A stretch of 64,000 nucleotides of DNA from Coprococcus aceti (GTDB taxonomy: Bacteria; Bacillota; Clostridia; Lachnospirales; Lachnospiraceae), in the NCBI RefSeq assembly GCF_025567285.1, contig NZ_JAOQJT010000007.1:1-64000 (forward strand), read 5' to 3'. Below are positions 61,294-64,000 of this stretch, piece by piece. The notes under the pieces are model-generated. The model saw only the letters and a list, made by a program, of their open reading frames with translations. It was not told the DNA's origin and searched no databases. Made by a program: the position numbers and the translations under genes. The first letter of the stretch is position 1; every line of letters starts with the position of its first letter.

Positions 61294-63993
61294 TCATTGA
61301 GTTGTATCGGTTGAATCATCCGAGCTTGGTTCCTCGGTTGTGGTTATCTCCGTTGAAGAGGTAGGTTCCTCTGACGTTGGTTCCTCAGTTGTAGGTTCCT
61401 CAGTCGTTGTAGGCTCCTCCGTTGTTGTATCCTCCGTTGTATCCTCCGATGTATCCTCGGTGGTCGTGGTTGCCTTGGTAGTTTTCTTTGTATCCTTCTT
61501 CTTGCCGTGGATGTTACAGTGCTCCTTGAGGAGTGATTCATCCCATGTGTAACCCTCAAGAACATATTCACCATCATCATTCAGCTTGTAGATGAAGGTT
61601 GTAGTCTCAGGACATTCCTTGTTGGCAAGCATGTGTGATTCGTTACATACGACAACCTTCTTGACACCTGGACAGTACTTTGTAGGAATCTTGGATGCGT
61701 CAAAGTAATCTGTTACGGTAGGACATCCATTCGATGGAAGAAGTCCTGTATCCGAACATACAGTGGCCTGTACGATTCCGTCCGGCATCTCAAATGTAGC
61801 TGATGTATCAAGTCCCTTCTTCTCAATGACCTGATCCATGATATCTCTCCACATATAGCACTTGATAGAACCAGGGCTGTATGTGATGTTCTCATCATTT
61901 CCAAGCCATATAGAAGCTGTGTAGTATGGGTTATAACCACAGAACCAGTTATCAAAGTCTCCTGATGTGGTACCTGTCTTACCTGCTGTATACATACCTG
62001 TGTAAGAGTTGGCACCTGAACCGGTACCTCCTGTTACAACGTCGTGCATGGCACTTGTGAGAAGCCATGCTGTCTGCTCTGATATGACACGTGTCTTCTC
62101 AGGCTCCCTGTTGTCTATCAGAAGATTGCCTTCATGGTCGTAAACCTCTGAGTAGAACACAGGCTTTATATAATTACCACCGTTGGCGATGGTTGCATAT
62201 GCAGCTGTGATCTCTAGGTTGGTAATACCATTTGTCAGACCACCAAGTGCAAGTGACTGGTTGATATCTGACAGGATGAGACCATCGCTGTCTGTCTTTC
62301 TCTCAACAAGAGTTGTAAATCCAAGCTTCAGCAGATAGTCATATGCGAGCTGTGGAGTTACGTCTGTGATACACTTTACAGCTATGATATTCATAGACTC
62401 CATGATAGCATATCTTATAGTTTTAGGTCCCCAGTATCCGCCGTACCAGTTAAATACCTGATTACCATTCTCATAGTAGTAAGGTGCATCATCGTATACG
62501 GTGGCAAGAGACATGTTGCACGCGTCCAGTGCAGGAAGGTATGTGGCAACTATCTTGAAGCAAGAACCAGGCTGTCTGGTAGCCTCAGTTGCACGGTTGA
62601 ATGATCTGTTCTCAGTTTTCTCTCCACGGCCTCCGACAAGTGCCTTGACCTGACCGGTGTTCTGGTCCATGAGAGTGAATGATACCTGTGGCTGTATGAC
62701 AAGCTTGAATGTCTCCATGAAGACTTCGTCGCCGGTCTCGGCAACCATGGCATCCCTGAACTCGTCAGCCGCTGCACGGGCATCATCCTCGCTGTAATAT
62801 CTTGCGCTGTAGTCGTAGCCCTCCTGCTCTGTGAACCAGCTCTCAAGATTCTCCACGCTGTAGTTCGTCTGAACCTTTGTCTCCTTATCCGCAAGGGTGA
62901 GAGCGTAGTTGAGCTGATATACAGGCTCAGGCCAGTAGGATGTATCATTTACAACTGAGTCAGCGATCTCCTGGATCTCAGGATCCTGACAAACGATGAC
63001 CTTGAGTCCGCCTGACCAGATCAGTGACTCTGCCTCGTCCTCTGAGTAGCCCTTGGCAACCAGATCATTCTGAAGCTGCTTGATGACCTCGTCAGTGTAG
63101 TAGGAGTTGACCTCTGTCTTCTGCTGCTTTTCTTCCTTCTTAGATACGGAAGCGATACGCTTGTAAACGTTATCGTTTATAGCCTCGTCATACTGCGCCT
63201 GTGTTATATACTCAAGATCCAGCATGTATTTAAGAACCTGGGTCCTTCTGGTCTTGTTGTCGTCAGGCGACAGGAGAGGATCGTATTTGGTAGGGTTCTG
63301 CGGAATTGCTGCGAGCACGGCACACTCAGATACCGATAACTGGCTGAGCCCCTTGCCGAAGTAAGTCTTGGCAGCGGTCTCAACACCGTAGCAGCCTTCT
63401 CCGAGATATATGGTGTTCAGATAATACTCGACTATCGACTTCTTGTCGATCTTCTTCTCCATATCCACAGCCAGGTACTGCTCCTGAACCTTACGCTCAA
63501 GCTTATCCAGGAAAGTTGACTCATTCAGTCCGACGTTGAACACGTTGTTCTTGATAAGCTGCTGTGTAAGAGTGGAAGCACCCTCATCGAAGTCTCCGCT
63601 TTTGAGACCCTTTATAAATGCTCTGGCGATACCCTGTACATCGATTCCGTTGTGCTCCCAGAAACGTCTGTCCTCTATAGCGACAAATGCATTCACAAGA
63701 TCCTCAGGAATAGAGTCGTAATACACATACTCTCGGTTGGAGTTGGAATTGGCAAGTGTCGTGATCTCCTTTCCATTCTGGTATACAAGAGTTGTCTTGT
63801 ATCCCTTAGGTATGAGAGCGTCAGCGTTGATGTTCGGCGTATCATCCAGAATACCCTTGAGGGCACCAAATCCGGCTCCGACACCGACTATCACAATGGC
63901 GAGCACCAGCACCAGTATAATCTTAAACACAGAAATGTTAAGCTTACGCCGGTTTCTTGGAAGCTTGGATACCAGCTCCTTCTGAGCCTTCAC
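61294..63993 (-). CDS. Bifunctional class A penicillin-binding protein (PBP1A type)
   Basis: At least 899 residues. A membrane anchor (about 20-45) precedes the GT51 glycosyltransferase (catalytic Glu in AIEDRRFWEH, about 107; TLTQQLIKNN) and the transpeptidase with SCFK (about 477), SMN and KTG (AGKTGTTSGDF), which polymerises and cross-links peptidoglycan. The end is a Thr/Glu/Pro-rich tail of about 65 residues. The frame is open to the window edge, so GTG 63993 may not be the true start. Confidence 0.94.
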   Translation of the reverse strand: MKAQKELVSKLPRNRRKLNISVFKIILVLVLAIVIVGVGAGFGALKGILDDTPNINADALIPKGYKTTLVYQNGKEITTLANSNSNREYVYYDSIPEDLVNAFVAIEDRRFWEHNGIDVQGIARAFIKGLKSGDFDEGASTLTQQLIKNNVFNVGLNESTFLDKLERKVQEQYLAVDMEKKIDKKSIVEYYLNTIYLGEGCYGVETAAKTYFGKGLSQLSVSECAVLAAIPQNPTKYDPLLSPDDNKTRRTQVLKYMLDLEYITQAQYDEAINDNVYKRIASVSKKEEKQQKTEVNSYYTDEVIKQLQNDLVAKGYSEDEAESLIWSGGLKVIVCQDPEIQEIADSVVNDTSYWPEPVYQLNYALTLADKETKVQTNYSVENLESWFTEQEGYDYSARYYSEDDARAAADEFRDAMVAETGDEVFMETFKLVIQPQVSFTLMDQNTGQVKALVGGRGEKTENRSFNRATEATRQPGSCFKIVATYLPALDACNMSLATVYDDAPYYYENGNQVFNWYGGYWGPKTIRYAIMESMNIIAVKCITDVTPQLAYDYLLKLGFTTLVERKTDSDGLILSDINQSLALGGLTNGITNLEITAAYATIANGGNYIKPVFYSEVYDHEGNLLIDNREPEKTRVISEQTAWLLTSAMHDVVTGGTGSGANSYTGMYTAGKTGTTSGDFDNWFCGYNPYYTASIWLGNDENITYSPGSIKCYMWRDIMDQVIEKKGLDTSATFEMPDGIVQATVCSDTGLLPSNGCPTVTDYFDASKIPTKYCPGVKKVVVCNESHMLANKECPETTTFIYKLNDDGEYVLEGYTWDESLLKEHCNIHGKKKDTKKTTKATTTTEDTSEDTTEDTTTEEPTTTEEPTTEEPTSEEPTSSTEITTTEEPSSDDSTDTTQ

Positions 63994-64000
63994 CGCTCCC

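Overview
The window reads as the chromosome of a spore-forming Clostridia member, most likely family Lachnospiraceae. The evidence is the mraZ-rsmH-ftsL-PBP-PBP-mraY-murD-ftsW-divIB-ftsZ order, the spoIIAA-spoIIAB-sigF and spoVA genes, strong AAGGAGG-type ribosome binding sites and frequent GTG/TTG starts. The species call is inference. There is one 250-base assembly gap (7433-7682).

Region 1 (about 1-23.96 kb) is an AT-rich accessory island that ends at a Tn916-type excisionase/integrase pair next to ychF. Its left end lies outside the window. It carries: the end of an IS3-type transposase gene inserted into a phosphorothioation-linked (Dnd-type) restriction operon, with a beheaded helicase, a small protein, a DndD-like SMC ATPase and a Dnd-associated protein; a divergent NB-ARC/TPR STAND ATPase, a bacterial NLR-like protein; and a long one-direction gene string (7.2-18.3 kb) built around a ClpP-type protease, a degenerate AAA-like protein and a soluble VirD4/TraG-like ATPase with a C-terminal ribosomal L7/L12-like domain. 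That string continues with two membrane metalloproteases, two calcineurin-type phosphoesterases, an ASCH protein and a macro-domain protein. Two sequences in it fit the type I hammerhead ribozyme fold, one before the first visible gene and one directly before clpP. No relaxase, VirB4 or other mating-channel gene is visible, so this does not look like a conjugation operon. I consider it the best candidate for an undescribed system. The rest of the island (18.3-22.6 kb) is a decaying regulatory and SOS module with repressors, a frameshifted Y-family polymerase fragment, a broken LexA-like domain, resolvase-like proteins and a MazF-type toxin.

Region 2 (24-39.3 kb) is the conserved core: ychF, lgt, then the division and cell-wall cluster, preceded by a promoter and four helically phased GTGG boxes that fit MraZ autoregulation. 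It holds two class B PBPs in tandem, the second with KTA instead of KTG, and a DivIB with six 15-residue Arg/Asp-rich repeats in its cytoplasmic part. Region 3 (39.4-52.9 kb) holds housekeeping genes: nnrDE, alr, a MazF without visible antitoxin, a CBS/CorC-type protein, yebC, a heterodimeric ABC exporter, argD, queF, folC and a zinc-ribbon/TPR membrane protein.

Region 4 (53-61.2 kb) is sporulation. The spoIIA operon controls the forespore factor SigF and is followed by spoVAA-AB-AC, with a perfect 15-bp inverted repeat covering the spoVAA start. A DUF3783-like gene, a VanW-family gene and an opposing CLC antiporter gene then separate these from spoVAD-AE. The window closes with a bifunctional class A PBP on the minus strand whose start may lie outside.
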